From the NCBI GenBank assembly GCA_903632075.3, contig CAHIKZ030000582.1, positions 1,387,501 to 1,451,500 of the forward strand: 64,000 nt of DNA, written 5' to 3'. The notes under the pieces were generated by a model. The model had not been told where the DNA came from, did not search any database, and saw nothing but the letters and a program-made list of their open reading frames with translations. Below, piece after piece: positions 21,463 through 33,057 of this stretch; position 1 is the stretch's first letter, and every line of letters starts with the position of its first letter. Source of the DNA: Acanthosepion pharaonis (taxonomy: Eukaryota; Mollusca; Cephalopoda; Sepiida; Sepiidae). Made by a program: the position numbers and the translations under genes.

Positions 21463-21608
21463 TACCGGCCGAATTACCCACACCTTACTGCGTGTCACAC
21501 AATTTTTTTTTTGACAGCAAATGAACGATTGATTTTAAATCATTCTTATAATTTGTGGAGAACAATGATACATTTCAGTATTACTTAATGATATTGCTGA
21601 TGTGACCT

Positions 21609-22006
21609 CCATCTTCTGGCTTTCTCCTTCTATATTTCGGATAGGAGTCATTAGCATGTTCAAATTTAAATTTAAATCTAATGGGGAAAAATATTTGGGC
21701 TGTTTGTGCAAAAACAGCTTGATCTGAACTATTTGATATGTATTTTAAATACTTTATTGAATTATTGAATGAATTGATGACCAGATTTCAACATTGATAT
21801 GACAGTTGAATTGTCGCAAAAATATATATTGTAAGGTACTACCCACTGACTGGTAATTTCGAGCTCAACTTGACGTCCATATTGTCTCATTTTGATCTTG
21901 CCAATTTGGTTCCTTTTTCTGGCTATCTTCTATATTTTACATAGAAATAATCCCCATGTTCAAATGTAAATTTAATTTAAATCAAAGGAAAAAATATTCA
22001 GTTGGG
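21609..22006. repeat. Direct repeat, two ~95-bp copies 300 bp apart
   Basis: 21609-21702 and 21909-22006 share TCTGGCT, CTTCTATATTT, CCATGTTCAAAT-TAAATTTAA and GGAAAAA-ATATT blocks. The space between them has no gene. It may be a pair of element ends. Confidence 0.55.
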
Positions 22007-22164
22007 GGTTGTGCCACTTGGGCACCCCTTTGATCAAAATGAAATATACTTGCCCAAATACCCTGGATCATGTTGTTTCATAATGATTATAACGTCTATC
22101 TCCAAAAGCCTAGGAGGAGTTCTATCAGAAATAGACATGCAGAGGCTACAGCTTTACGAAAATT

Positions 22165-22960
22165 ACTCAAAAATATCTTAAAATACTAAAAGAAAATGTC
22201 TTCAATAAAATCGCCATTGTATTCAGGCAAGATCTCCAGACGACTTCAGAATCTCCTGTAACTCTTCTCGGCGCTCTCTGTGTTTAAGTTGGTGACTTCT
22301 GCCATCATCTTTTCCTTCGGTTCATCTTTATTGTTAGAAGGAGTTTTGTTGGTCTCTCAGTCAACTGTGCCCCACACATAATAATCAAGGGCGTTGTAGT
22401 CTAGGGAGTTAGGTGCAGGGAGTTAGGCCAGTTGTAAGGGGTGATGTCGTCTCAGAAATTATCTAACAGTCATGCCTGGATACTTCTATTTGTATGGCAT
22501 GGTGCAGATACCTGTTACTAGATTTAGGGTCTTCCAGCGGCCACCCTCTTGAGCTAAGGCAGCAATACTTTCTCAAGTCACTTGATGTAGGCCTCCATGT
22601 TGAGTCTAAGGCCCTGTGGGAAGATGAATGGAGACATAACGTTTCCATCACTAGTGATCACTCCAAACACCTTCGGAATCACCATCACTCATCCAACACT
22701 TTCCGAATCTTCTTCACTGTTCTCAGATTGACACCCAAATGCTCGGAAACTTTTGTATTTGAAGGTCCGGTGCGATTGCCGAACAGAACAGCATTATGTT
22801 TCCTGATTTCTGGAGGAGTGAATTGTGCCATGGTGCTCTTTTTATGACAGACGGTACCCAACTGACCCTATTATACTGTGCAGTCGAAAAATTCAAAGAC
22901 AAACAACGCGCGTGCGCGAAATTAAGTATATAAAAGTGTGACTATTTACCCATCGTACCA
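22165..22960 (-). mobile_element. Mariner-like transposon relic, longest copy
   Basis: The minus strand begins MAQFTPPEIRKHNAVLFGNR (about 22830), then NLRTVKKIRKVLDE, the helix-turn-helix part. After a gap it gives TSDGNVMSPFIFPQGLRLN, QVSAPCHTNRSIQ (where QDSAPCHTSRRTQ is expected, so the catalytic Asp is replaced by Val), DYNALDYYVWGTVD and KDEPKEKMMAEVTNL. The middle with the first catalytic Asp is deleted, at a different breakpoint from the 5- and 15-kb copies. Stops abound. The terminal region near 22165-22200 matches 15040-15075. Confidence 0.75.
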
Positions 22961-22995
22961 TACATGCACTATGCAACATGCATAAGGCGCACCCT

Positions 22996-23062
<67 letters not shown>

Positions 23063-23444
23063 ATTTCAATCGATTTTGAATGTTATTTCTCGTCAACGGA
23101 GGCTTCGATACAGGTTTGACTGTTGTTGCTATTTCCTTCAGATACCGACACCGAGTATTTTTAGACACAGTAGGATCCCCAATGCGGCTGAAAAGCTCTT
23201 GACTGGTAAGTCCAGTGTTCTTCGTGGCCTCTCGTTTAAGTCGTGACTTGAGACGACGTGAAAAAACACTCGGCTTGCCCTTATTTGCCCTTTTACGTAC
23301 TTGTGTAGGGTCAGCGGTGAACTTTTTCACTGTTTGATGACACATCCCTATCATTTTAGAAATTTCTAGGGTAGATTTACTTTTTGAGAGTTCTGAAGTG
23401 ATAGATTTCTTTTCAGCATCACTTAAACTGCTTTTACGGCCCAT
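22893..23444 (-). CDS. Tc1-like transposase helix-turn-helix domain fused to microsatellite-encoded tail
   Basis: A 183-residue uninterrupted frame. Residues 1-130 are the paired-type DNA-binding region of a Tc1-like transposase: MGRKSSLSDAEKKSITSELS, then TLEISKMIG with QTVKKFTADPTQVRK (first helix-turn-helix), a basic RRLKSRLKREATKNTG segment, SKNTRCRYLKEIAT (second helix-turn-helix) and a KPPLTRNNIQNRLKF end. The catalytic DDE domain is absent. At residue 131 the frame enters the TA array (Tyr-Ile repeats), then the CA array (Val-Cys repeats), and stops in the neighbouring mariner's flank. No stop or frameshift interrupts the DNA-binding part, unlike every other transposase piece here. Probably a truncated transposon remnant. 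A DNA-binding-only product is conceivable but unproven. Confidence 0.5.
22997..23056. repeat. (CA)n(TA)n
   Basis: CA 22997-23015, TA 23016-23056. Lies between the mariner flank and the Tc1 fragment and is read through by the ORF of the next entry. Confidence 0.95.
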
Positions 23445-23664
23445 CTTTTCACTAAATTCTTACACTTTTCTAATAATGTGGCACGCTCAAATCATAGTGC
23501 TGATAACAAATATGGCGCCAGTTTGTTTGCCTTGCGCAGATCAGTACAAAAATTTTAGTGATTGCGCAGGTCAGTGTCGTCAACATTGTGCGGAAATTTT
23601 GTGTGAATTGATTGGACAGTTTTGAAATATTAGAAAAAAATTATCTCGATAATAATTTGGCACA

Positions 23665-23668
<4 letters not shown>
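23057..23668 (-). mobile_element. Tc1-like element fragment bounded by TA arrays
   Basis: The right edge, read on the minus strand just after the TA array, is CACTGTGCCAAATTATTATC, suitable for a Tc1 terminal inverted repeat at a TA target. The left edge is cut inside the coding region by the array at 23016-23056. Confidence 0.6.

Positions 23669-23724
<56 letters not shown>
23668..23724. repeat. (TA)n
   Basis: 28 TA units directly abutting the Tc1-like terminal repeat. Confidence 0.95.
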
Positions 23725-23726
<2 letters not shown>

Positions 23727-26383
23727 TGTTTACTTACATTCGTATCCTTGGTTTCTTCAAAGATTTTTTTGTCAGTTCATCGATTTGCGAGGCGTTAATT
23801 TCTTTCTAAAATCTCTTTGTCTAAGATCTTGAGAAATCATCCTATTCGAGATATTTTCTTTCCAAAGCGGCCATTTTATTTTCCTTTTTTGCTTGCGATT
23901 TAATATTACAACAGCTTATATCTTCCTGGCGATTATATTTACAATATAATGAGTAATTCCAGTGCTGCACAATAAAACCTTACACTGAAATAATTAAAGA
24001 ATTTTAATAAAAGCAGATATAATAAGTTAAAATCTGTTTGATACACTTAACATATAAATGCGTTCCGTAAAGGTAACCAGCATTGTTTGGTTAATATCAA
24101 GATTATGATGAAACATTGGTTTTTTAATGTTTGGCATAGTTTATATTACCTACCCAAAATGTTCCTATTTGAGCAGATGTAAGTTACGCACTGGAGAATA
24201 ACAAAATCTTGCTTCAATCGCCCGCTGTACTCAAAAGATATATAATTCAGAAAAAGAAAACCAAATATGAAAAATAAACCAAAAACCAACGTAGAAATGC
24301 TATGAAGTGGTTAGCATTTATATGTTCTAAAAATTAAGTTTGATTTAATTAAAACAGGAAATATTAATTCACAGATTATTTTTCTCATTGTAGAAGCAAT
24401 ATCAAAGGCGTAATTTTGCTTCCTGTAAGAGAATATTTAGAAAATGAAAGAGGAGTGGAAGTTGAATAATTTACATCGTTACGCGTGTGACGTTCACGTT
24501 ATACTTGGAAATGTGCCAAATTCCGGATTTATTTGATATCACAATTTAACGTAACAATTTCCAACACATAAACAGACAACCAACTTTATATATTTAATTA
24601 ATTTTCAGCCTATGAAACAGACATTCAAAATTGTATTTATTTATTTTCATATTAGATTACACTTTTTAAAAAATAGCTTCGGCCGCGATTTTTCTGTGTT
24701 CCACTATCTTTTTCTCGAGTGTAACTAAAGAGTTAAGTACAGAAGGTTTTATTCAGGAAACACAATGTATAACTCGAGACAAGTCTCTTTCGAGAGAAAC
24801 TTCGTTAATACCGTGAGATTTTCAGTACTCACAAACAATTCAAATTTCTAACAAGAATTAACACCAGCGGAACAGGGACCAACACCACTAACAAGAAAAA
24901 TAATTTTGAATTCGACACACAACGTGATTAATTTTGTTCAATCAGAATTGTCGCCTGTTTGGCCTTTTATGTTTTGATCAATTCAAAGATTAATATGAGG
25001 TAATTAGTCATTAACATTTTTATATTTTCAAAAAAATAATCTTTATGTTTATTTTCAACATAATTATTTGTAAGTTGATTGAAGTAATAATTTAACATTC
25101 CCTGTATTTTTCTAATTCATCGATCGCTAAAAACTTCTTTCTATGGTGAAATCGAGCGGAAACTTACGGCGCGGAGAAAGAAATTACAAAGGTTACTGTT
25201 TGGTCATCGATTTTCAATTTTCTTCAAAGGAACTGAATTGCAAACGAAGAGGAGGCTAATGACTAACCCACTTCCCAAAATTTGACCGATATTTAGCAGT
25301 TTTATTTTTCGCAATTGCTTTTGAATTATAACAAATTACTTTTCAGCACCTACATCGAATATTTTCATAAAATGATATCAATAATGTAGTATTCTGAAAT
25401 TCGCGTAATGTTGGGTAAATTTGACTTGAAATTTGATTCAAATTCACCAGTGAATTAGGAAAAGACAGAGATTATATCGAAACAAAAAATAAACGTTTCT
25501 CATCTTCATTCTATAGACTTATTGATGTATGTACATAGATTTCCGTGCTAGATATACGCAAAAATGAATATTCCATTTAGAATTCTGCAAAAGATAAATA
25601 ATTAAATATATAAAACGGAAAAAAGAAACACGAATGTTAATCTGAATGAGTTAAAACATTGATTGACAATCGATCGGAGAATTTAATCAGCATTCTATTT
25701 AGAAAATAGTGCACTGGAAAACATTTTATTATTCACTTTTCATTTAAACTGAACGTGTTATTTCGATTTCAAAATCCAAACAAGTTGAAGCATTCTCTTT
25801 ATTCTAGTACGACAAGATGCTCTCTGATTTGATAATCTATACCAATACAAGTATAATGAAAAAGAAAAAGAAAAAAAATATCGTTTTAAAGAAAGTCCTT
25901 TTAACTAATCATTATTCAAAAAATATTTTCACTGGAAGTGACTGAAGCATTCTCAATACAACAACACAAACGCACAAATGAAAAAAAAATAATCAGTTTA
26001 TAAAAAAATATTTTGCATTGATCTATTTCTTAAGCTCAGCTTTGTCCCCTATAATTAAAATCTTTGTGTAGCCAATGGCTAACCGATTTCACCTATTTTA
26101 TTTTTATTAATTTACAATGTTCATTTTTTTTACAAGCCGAAAGTGCAAAGCGCCATAGAGGGTTAAGGATTAAGATACAGAGTTTATGGGAACCTGTAGG
26201 GGAAATAACAGTCATGGCTAGAGTTGAGCAACTTAAGATTATAGTGATTTGGGAAGCTTAGTATTGGAAATCGATTCCACAAATCAGCGATTCATGGGAA
26301 GAAAATGCTCGAGTAGAACTTACATCTCACCAATGGAAGGGAAGGAGATTGGGTCATTGAATGCGGAAATTTTCTTGGCAGCT
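23725..26383. other. 2.7 kb without recognisable features
   Basis: The least repetitive stretch of the window: moderately AT-rich, no array, no family motif, no long frame. Regulatory or intronic host DNA is possible but cannot be shown. Confidence 0.45.
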
Positions 26384-26930
26384 TGGATAATTTTGTTTTT
26401 ACTATTTGAATCTATTGCTGGAAATTGCCTTTTACTATTAAAATCTGTTGGTCGGATATTTTTACTATTAAAATCTATTGCAGTAATTTTGCTTTTAATA
26501 TCCACTAGTGGAAATTGTTTTTTACTGTTAATATCTATTGGTGAAAATTGTATTTTACTATTAATATCTATTGGTGGAAGTTTGTTTTTAATATTAAAAT
26601 CTATTAGTGGATTTTTTTTTACTATTAAAATCTATTGCTGGTAATTTGTTTTTACTATTAAAATCATTTGGTGCTAATTGTTTTTACTATTAAAATGTAT
26701 TTCTGGAAATTGTTTTACTATTAAAATCTATGACTGGAAATTGTTTTTAGTATTAAAATGTATTTCTGGAAATTGGTTTTACAGATAAAATTTATTGCTG
26801 GAAATTGTTTCTTTACAATTAAAATCTATTGGTGGAAAAGAAATTACTAATAAAATCTATTGCTTGAATTATATTTTACTATCAAAATCTCCTACTGGAA
26901 TTTTTACTATAAAAATATACTTTTATCCAT
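26384..26930 (+). repeat. 33-bp minisatellite, about 16 diverged units
   Basis: Unit resembles TTTTACTATTAAAATCTATT plus GGTGGAAATTGTT with many substitutions and small indels. Because 33 is a multiple of three, the frame at 26249-26644 reads an 11-residue hydrophobic repeat (LLLISIGENCI-like). This frame has no start context or other support and is taken as a by-product. Confidence 0.8.
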
Positions 26931-28079
26931 TTATTGTGTTTTCACCCCAATTTGGGGGTTCACTATTTACCTATAGCTGGAAACCTAAGAGGTGCTGCCA
27001 TCTCGTGTCAGTGTAGACCTTGTAACAATAGCAATTAAGTGGTGGTTCCACGCTCCTCAAAGCCCATCGAGGCTTTGCTGCCGGGTGCAGTTTATCGTCA
27101 TACACTGGATAAGCTTAGAAAACCACCATAGCAAAGTCGAAATAAATCGGGAAGCTTATACTGTAAATCAGTTTGCGACTCTCTTTGAAAAGATTACTTT
27201 GCTTTGATTACCAAATTAAATTCGGTAGGACGATTATATTATCCCCCCTTGTCTTGTTTTGTTTTGTTTTTTTTGTTTTATTTCGTACGGAACGCTTATC
27301 TTTTTTCACATAAGATTTTGCGGCACAAGTAATTGTTACCTCTTAATTACACTTATATAAAATGCCCGGATAAACACTTCTTTGAAAAAAAAAACAAAAA
27401 ACAAACTATTTTCTTATGAGATGAACATTGCCACCGATATGACTATTTCCAGGAGGCATTTGTAATTAGTACGAATGAGTAGAGAAGGAAAGTGAAGAAA
27501 AGAACTAATAAAATATAGTCAAGAAAACATTACACCAATATCAGAATATCTATTAATTTAGGCCCAAGTGAGAAAATATATTTGTGTTTTTATTCACCAA
27601 CAAAAATATAATAAACAAAAGCTTTCAATCCGTTATCTGAAATTATTGTAAATATCTTCCGAACCTAGGATTGTTTTCCCATTTTTCTCCAGTAAGTGGC
27701 GTTAGCATCGAATAAACAATGATAAATTTTTATTCTTTAGCGACAACGTTGTTCTACATCCCATTATTTACAATTCAATATCCAATGCTACCTGTCGTTT
27801 GTGAAATTCTAACTTGTTTACCTTTATTAATAACTGAATGTAATTTACTGAAATTTTAATAAAAAACCATTTCAGCCATAAATTAACGCGTAAACTGTCA
27901 TTACAACATTCATTTACTTAAAGATAAAAAAAACACGAGACTTGTGAATCAGATTAGAAGAATCCAGATATAAACGCATATAAATGAATTCAGCAAATAT
28001 AAAATATACAATAGAAATGGATTTAAGACAAGTATGTGTTTTTTTCTCGGACTTATTCAACCTACACAGTGATGTGATT
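26931..28079. other. No recognisable gene
   Basis: Mixed sequence, including a slightly G/C-richer patch at 26985-27170. The frames there (60-73 aa) show no motif. Confidence 0.45.
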
Positions 28080-28950
28080 CTGTGAGAAATAGATGCCCTA
28101 CGAGAATTCATTAATGGCAGTCACACATATGCAGAAGACACAATGGTGATAGCAAACACTGAAAGAAAACTACAGGAACTTCTGCAGAAGTCAATGAAGG
28201 AAAACGAGAAGAACGGTCTAAACATCAATTGCAAGGAAACAGAATATATTCTCAGCGAAAGCAATAACCTAATGTGCGAATTTCAAATTAGAGATACCAA
28301 CAATTTCAAATTAGAGATACCAACAATTTCAAATTAGAGATACCAACAATTTCAAATTAGAGATACCAAAATAGAGCAAGTACAAAAATTCAAGTATCTG
28401 GGAAGCGTTTTCACAGAGGACGGACAGTTCGACACCGAGATCCGAAGTTGCATTGAGATTGTGAAATAAGCTTTCCAAAAGCTAAGCAAAATATAATAAA
28501 CATTGAAAAACATTAAAAACAGAAAATACTGAAACGTTATGTAATATCAGTACTTCTATATGATAGTGAATGCTGGGTAATCTCTTCACAGATGAAGAAG
28601 AAACTTGAAGCACGAAAGATGTGGTTCTATACAAGAATTCTGGAAGTTCCAGGGATTGAACATGTGGGCACCAACAAAGTTTTAAAAAAATGAAACAAAA
28701 ATGACACATACACTTAACATCAGTAAGAGACCGTTGAAATTTCCACAACACATAATGAGGAAAAATTGATTGGTAAATTTGAAACTTACAAAACATATGG
28801 AAGGCAAGTGGAATCGGCAGAAACAGGGAATAGTCGATATTTAGACTGAACCACTGCGTAGATAACTAATAACGAAGGCATCGAATTAACACAGGTCCAA
28901 CGAATATGGGAGGAGCTAAGTGATTATTAACACAGAAAGTGAAATCGGCA
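28080..28950 (+). mobile_element. LINE-B: RTE-like RT C-terminal half
   Basis: TYAEDTMVIANTERKLQELL at 28128-28187 is the RT catalytic box and following helix. The box reads YAED where YADD is canonical, so one catalytic Asp is Glu. The frame goes on with MKENEKNGLNINCKETEY, FKYLGSVFTEDGQFDTEI, then in other frames CWVISSQMKKKLEARKMWFY and HIMRKN. A 23-bp sequence at 28284 is present in nearly four tandem copies and adds a stop. Same family as 2300-2945. RTE-like is my best reading of the clade. Confidence 0.8.
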
Positions 28951-29039
28951 TACAGGTTTCAAATCCAGGCTGATATCGTTGTGTTGACTTTTGCGCAAAT
29001 ATTCTTAGGTAATGTATACTCAGATTGGACTTAAGTAGA

Positions 29040-29431
29040 TGGCTAAATTTCCCCGATCACATTTTCAAGACCCGATTGCATCCAGACCTAGTCTTTTTTT
29101 TCAAATAAACTGAAGAAAGTCATCATGTGGAAACTAACAGTCTGTTATGAGGATAACGCAGAAGAGGCCAGTGAAAGGAAAAAAACTAAAATACGATGAA
29201 TTATTGGAAAGTTGTAGGGATAATGGATGGAAGGCAAGCTGCAAACCAATCGAAGTAGGCACAAGGGGTTTTGTGGTAAAATCTCTAGTCAGCGCCTTAA
29301 TAGATATTGGGATAGTGGGAATAAAAAAACGAAAAGCTATCCAAACCATTACCGAGACAGCAGAAAGAACGGCTAAATGGCTATGGCTAAAACGTGCAAG
29401 TGTTTGGTCGAGCAAACTGGGGAAAACCTAA
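29040..29431 (+). mobile_element. Retroelement polyprotein C-terminal domain
   Basis: A 94-residue frame (29147-29431) gives KLKYDELLESCRDNGWKA, PIEVGTRGFVVKSLVSALID and ETAERTAKWLWLKRASVW. Upstream, in another frame, NKLKKVIMWKLTVCYEDNAE leads into it; a run of seven A near 29180 is the frameshift. I recognise this arrangement (EVG-RGF ... WLWLKR) as the C-terminal end of invertebrate and fish retrotransposon proteins, but cannot assign the class. It ends just before a low-complexity tail, as a retrotransposon 3' end would. Confidence 0.55.
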
Positions 29432-30010
29432 ATTAATGTAAAAGTGTAATTTTTTTTCTCTTATATATCATTGTATAAATGTAAATAGTGTAAAGATATG
29501 CCACAACTTTTAACTAACTAGAAATGCCGTAATCGGTTTGTAAATACGTATAATAGAAAACAGACGTTTTTATTTTATTTTTATTTTTTTTTTTTTTTTA
29601 CACGGTTCATTTGTCAGCCATTGTAAATAATACATAAGATATTTATTAGCATTCTCGGTTTAATTCGTTGTATTTATTTATTCATTTTAATCGCATAAAC
29701 GAGATTATTAGTTTTTTTTTATTCGTTAATATGTTTTAAACGTTTTATTATGATATTTTAAAGCCCTCCCGGTTTAACTCGCTGTAGATTATTAATTGTT
29801 TAGTTATTTTATTTTATTTTTTTTTTATTCGTCAACATGTTTGAAATGTTCTATTATGTAATTTATAAGATCTCTCGGTTTTAACTCGCTGAAATTTATT
29901 TATTTTATTTTATTTTTTTTATTCGTAAACAGTTTTAAACGTTTCATTATATTTATAAGTACGCTCGGCTTAATTCGTTGTAATTTATTTGTTAATTTTA
30001 ATGGCCGTAT
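29432..30010 (+). repeat. Tandem ~90-115-bp AT-rich repeats, four copies
   Basis: The core CTCGGTTTAACTCGCTG recurs with variants at 29654, 29768, 29874 and 29963, each followed by a T-rich stretch, ATTCGT-AACA and TTTTAAACGTTTTATTAT. It may be the 3' untranslated tail of the retroelement at 29040-29431. Confidence 0.65.
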
Positions 30011-30184
30011 TTTTTTTTTTATCTCTGTAAATAGTAATTATTAGCTGGTGAAATGAAACTTGATAGGAAGTGGGTAAAAACGGAAAACATAATTACCTTC
30101 TAAGTATCCAATGAATGCGTGTCCACTGAAAAATTGAAAAAAGAAAAAAAAATCACCCGTAAACGGTTTAAATAGATTTCGCGC

Positions 30185-30262
30185 CGTTGCGATTGGCTGT
30201 TGGTCAATCTCCAATCAAATGTGTGATAACGAGGTATATTTATAGAAGTCAGTGTCTACAAA
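30185..30262 (+). promoter_or_regulatory. CCAAT/TATA promoter-like cluster
   Basis: ATTGG at 30192, a second CCAAT at 30211 and TATATTTATA at 30235-30244, in a locally G/C-richer stretch (30180-30420). No ORF follows, so it might belong to a transposon terminal region. The remainder of 30011-31080 shows nothing recognisable. Confidence 0.25.
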
Positions 30263-31084
30263 CATTTTTTAGAGGGTGTTTCAGAGTCTGAACAGCTCTG
30301 AGGGGGGTCGATTTGGTGAGGTCAGTATGAGGTTTGAAAGACCCGAAACTGCCCAATGATCCATCTCCAGAACATCACTGACGACGCCCTCTAGCGCTAA
30401 AAGAGCGTATATTCGAAGCAAACCACAGCTGTAGGGTAAATATTAGGATAGACTGAGTTTTTTTTAGCCGTGTTTGGCAACACAACTAATAAAAGGATTC
30501 TTCAAAATCGGTTATGTATGCGACTGACAACTCCCGTAAAATGTTTAGATGTTTACGGAATAATCAGCAATAATTTCGTGTTGAGTCTATAGATCTTTAC
30601 TCCGCATAGACTAAGAAGGGCACAATCCTCTAACACGGAATGTAAGTAGGAATAATAATATCAATGTGTATGTCTTAATTCTATGTGCAAATTATATACA
30701 CGTTTTACGAGTTTTATATCTTATTTGATAATCCGAGATGTAATCTGATATGCAATGGTTCTGTGATTTACTACTGGTTATTTTCTTTTTTTTAACTCCT
30801 CATTTTGTTCACCTTTTTCAGAATTCCTCAGTAAACAATATTGGATAGTGAGAAAAAATAACAAACGAGTCAAAAATATTATCATACTGAAGACAAAAGA
30901 GAAACTACATTTTGGCGTTTTAGATGAATTCAAAAATTTGTATCCTTGGGTAGCTGGAAATAAGGAGACGTAGATTATTCTGAAATCATAAATATGAATG
31001 AAAAAGAAGATAATTACTGTGTTCTTGGAAACATAAAACAAATAACAAAAAAGCCCAAAAGGATATCTATAAAAAAAAAAAATC

Positions 31085-31400
31085 GGAAAAATTAAATCCA
31101 GATTTAACCGCAGGATAAACAACGAATGTCCCTTAAATGGTAATTTCTTATAAAACAATGTAAGATGATCAGATAACTAAGAAAAATATACATAGGAGTA
31201 ACTGAAGGATTCGGAAACAAAGAAACTACGCACAAAACATCTTTCACAAATAGTAAATACGCGAACAGCACAATGCTTTCCAAGTATATCTGGAAAATTA
31301 AAGACAAAAAATGCTATAATTAACTTCCCAGACCAAAACAAACTACTAAAAAATGATCAGAACTCATCTGAAAATGTAGACGCGAAAACAACTTTTTACT
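31085..31400 (+). mobile_element. PLE relic: GIY-YIG domain and C-terminus
   Basis: The plus strand reads NNECPLNGNFL (cysteine motif, partly lost), then YIGVTEGFGNKETTHKTSF (the GIY-YIG core with His) and NSKYANSTMLSKYIWKIKDK. After a deletion it reaches a blurred C-terminal Cys/His tail around 31340-31405. No RT was found upstream. It lies in opposite orientation to the next PLE. Confidence 0.65.
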
Positions 31401-31565
31401 ATGTAAATTAAAAATAGAAAACTGACAAGAATAAATAAAAATAAAATAAAAAGAAATAAGCAAAAACAAGTAAAATAAATTAATCTTATTAAATAAAAAA
31501 AATAACAAACCACTCCCACAACAATAACCGTTAGAACAGACTACCTGCCATGCACCACTGACCCG

Positions 31566-31566
<1 letters not shown>

Positions 31567-31622
<56 letters not shown>

Positions 31623-31633
31623 CTGTCTGTCTG
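31567..31633. repeat. (TA)n(TG)n(TCTG)
   Basis: TA 31567-31592, TG 31592-31620, then CTGTCTGTCTG. Confidence 0.95.
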
Positions 31634-31647
31634 TGTCTGTGTATTTA

Positions 31648-32807
31648 GGCAGCATCCCCTCTTTTAAACACATTGTATTAAACGTCAAAGACAACATCGT
31701 CCTGCTCATTTTCTTTTGTGTTTTCTCATATTTCCGAATGAAACTTTTATTTCAAAATTATATTGATATATATATATTTTCCAAAAGACAACCGAGTACT
31801 TTCGAACGTCATCGTTCATCATCAGGCTCAATTTTTTTTAAAACTTTAGCCAATTGCCATGCAGCGGAATTAATAAGAGGTCTATTGCTTCTAATATGTA
31901 GTGCCTCTAAAATTTTAAGCCGTCTAATGTCTGTATGTTGATCAATAATTTTAGTATTGTCTATAAAGAATTTACGAATGTCAGAACGCAGAAGGGAAAC
32001 AGTATGTGACATAAGATGTTGTTTAATGGCACTAAAATTATTTAAATGCATAGTTTATCGTCTGGAGAGACGGGTAGTTGTAAATCCAATGTACGTATGT
32101 GGATTAGAAGAGCATTCTTCCAAAGGACATTTAAACTCATACACAACATTAGTCCTATGAACCACTGTAGCAACTGGAGAAGGGTTATTGCTCATTACCA
32201 GGTTAGAGGTTTTAAATTTACTATAATATATATTAAGTTTTAAGGCTTTGTTAGAATCAACAGGAAACACATTATGGCGTATTATAGACTTAAGGGCCTT
32301 TTCATCTATACCGTATTGTCTGTGTCTGTAAATGAGGTTAATTGAGGATAATTTTCTGATGTATCTCTTGTTAGGTCTGAAAAGTATCTATCAAATTCAT
32401 TATCAACTAGATTATTAGGAAAACCGTTATTGATAAGGGTTGCTTGATGTTAGTCAATTGCTTATAAAATATTTTATTAGTATAAAAGATAAGTTTTGCT
32501 CTAGTAACTAGAAATAGTTGACCGTTTATATTTAATGGGACATTCACTAAGATAGTTGAGAGTGCAATTGTTATCGCTTGTAGGTTTTTTGTATACAGAA
32601 GTGGTAAAAGTGCCATTACTAGTATCAATTAAAACATCCAAAAAAGGAAACTTATTATCTTTAGTTATTTCACGAAGGATTATTTTTGAAGGATTGTTGC
32701 AGAAAGGTTAATTCATCGAAATTTTTAGCAAGTATAAGGATATCGTCAACATAACGAAGGTATATGGTAGGTATTTCAATAATGCCAAAATGTTATCTTC
32801 AAGATGT

Positions 32808-32811
<4 letters not shown>
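31648..32811 (-). mobile_element. PLE: RT catalytic core, linker, GIY-YIG and terminal segment
   Basis: The fullest PLE here. Read from 32811 downward: IIEIPTIYLRYVDDILILAK, the RT catalytic YVDD box; an NFDELTFLQQSFKNN helix; in other frames LDVLIDT-like and SVYKKPTSDNNCTLNYLSEC segments; ALKLNIYYSKFKTSNLV; TNVVYEFKCPLEECSSN with the cysteines; YIGFTTTRLSRR (nuclease core); then LLRSDIRKFFIDNTKIIDQH and LKILEALHIRSNRPLINSAA to a stop at 31809. Frameshifts separate the parts. Its RT is cut just upstream of YVDD by the TA array at 32812. The terminal segment 31648-31786 ends with an AGGCAGC block shared with 6449. Confidence 0.8.
31787..31832 (-). ncRNA. Hammerhead ribozyme-like motif overlapping the PLE stop codon
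   Basis: Minus strand: GCCTGATGATGAAC, loop GATGA, CGTTCGAAA, AGTACT within GAAAGTACTC, then GGTTG. The CUGAUGA box and GAAA are both canonical. GAAC pairs with GTTC for stem II. AGTACT is a perfect palindrome, suggesting dimeric stem III with cleavage after the following C. Stem I pairs only imperfectly. The CUGAUGA half encodes the last residues of the nuclease frame (ending EPDDER, stop). This is the best hammerhead candidate in the window. Confidence 0.6.

Positions 32812-32867
<56 letters not shown>
32812..32867. repeat. (TA)n at PLE truncation point
   Basis: 28 TA units directly upstream of the YVDD box of the PLE. Confidence 0.95.
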
Positions 32868-32872
<5 letters not shown>

Positions 32873-33000
32873 GTCTAATGCCCTATTCAAAGGTTTTATG
32901 TGGCTTAATAATACTGTACAGTATAAGCAACCACTGTCTTTCTATTGTGGATTTAGTTGTATCTGCGCTTTAAGCGTCAACATGCAATGTCTTGTCATAT

Positions 33001-33057
33001 GTGTGTGTGTGTGTGTGTGTGCGCGCACGCGCGTCTGTCTTTGCGTGTCTGTGTAGT

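Noticed and set aside
22494..22847. 117-residue plus-strand frame
   Set aside because: Antisense of the mariner-like transposase. The minus strand carries the recognisable motifs.
29432..30010. Possible CRISPR-like spaced repeat
   Set aside because: Four diverged ~100-bp repeats in a eukaryotic, transposon-rich setting. No short identical repeats with unique spacers.
30778..31158. 126-residue minus-strand Phe-rich frame
   Set aside because: Low-complexity frame partly antisense to the PLE relic at 31085-31400.
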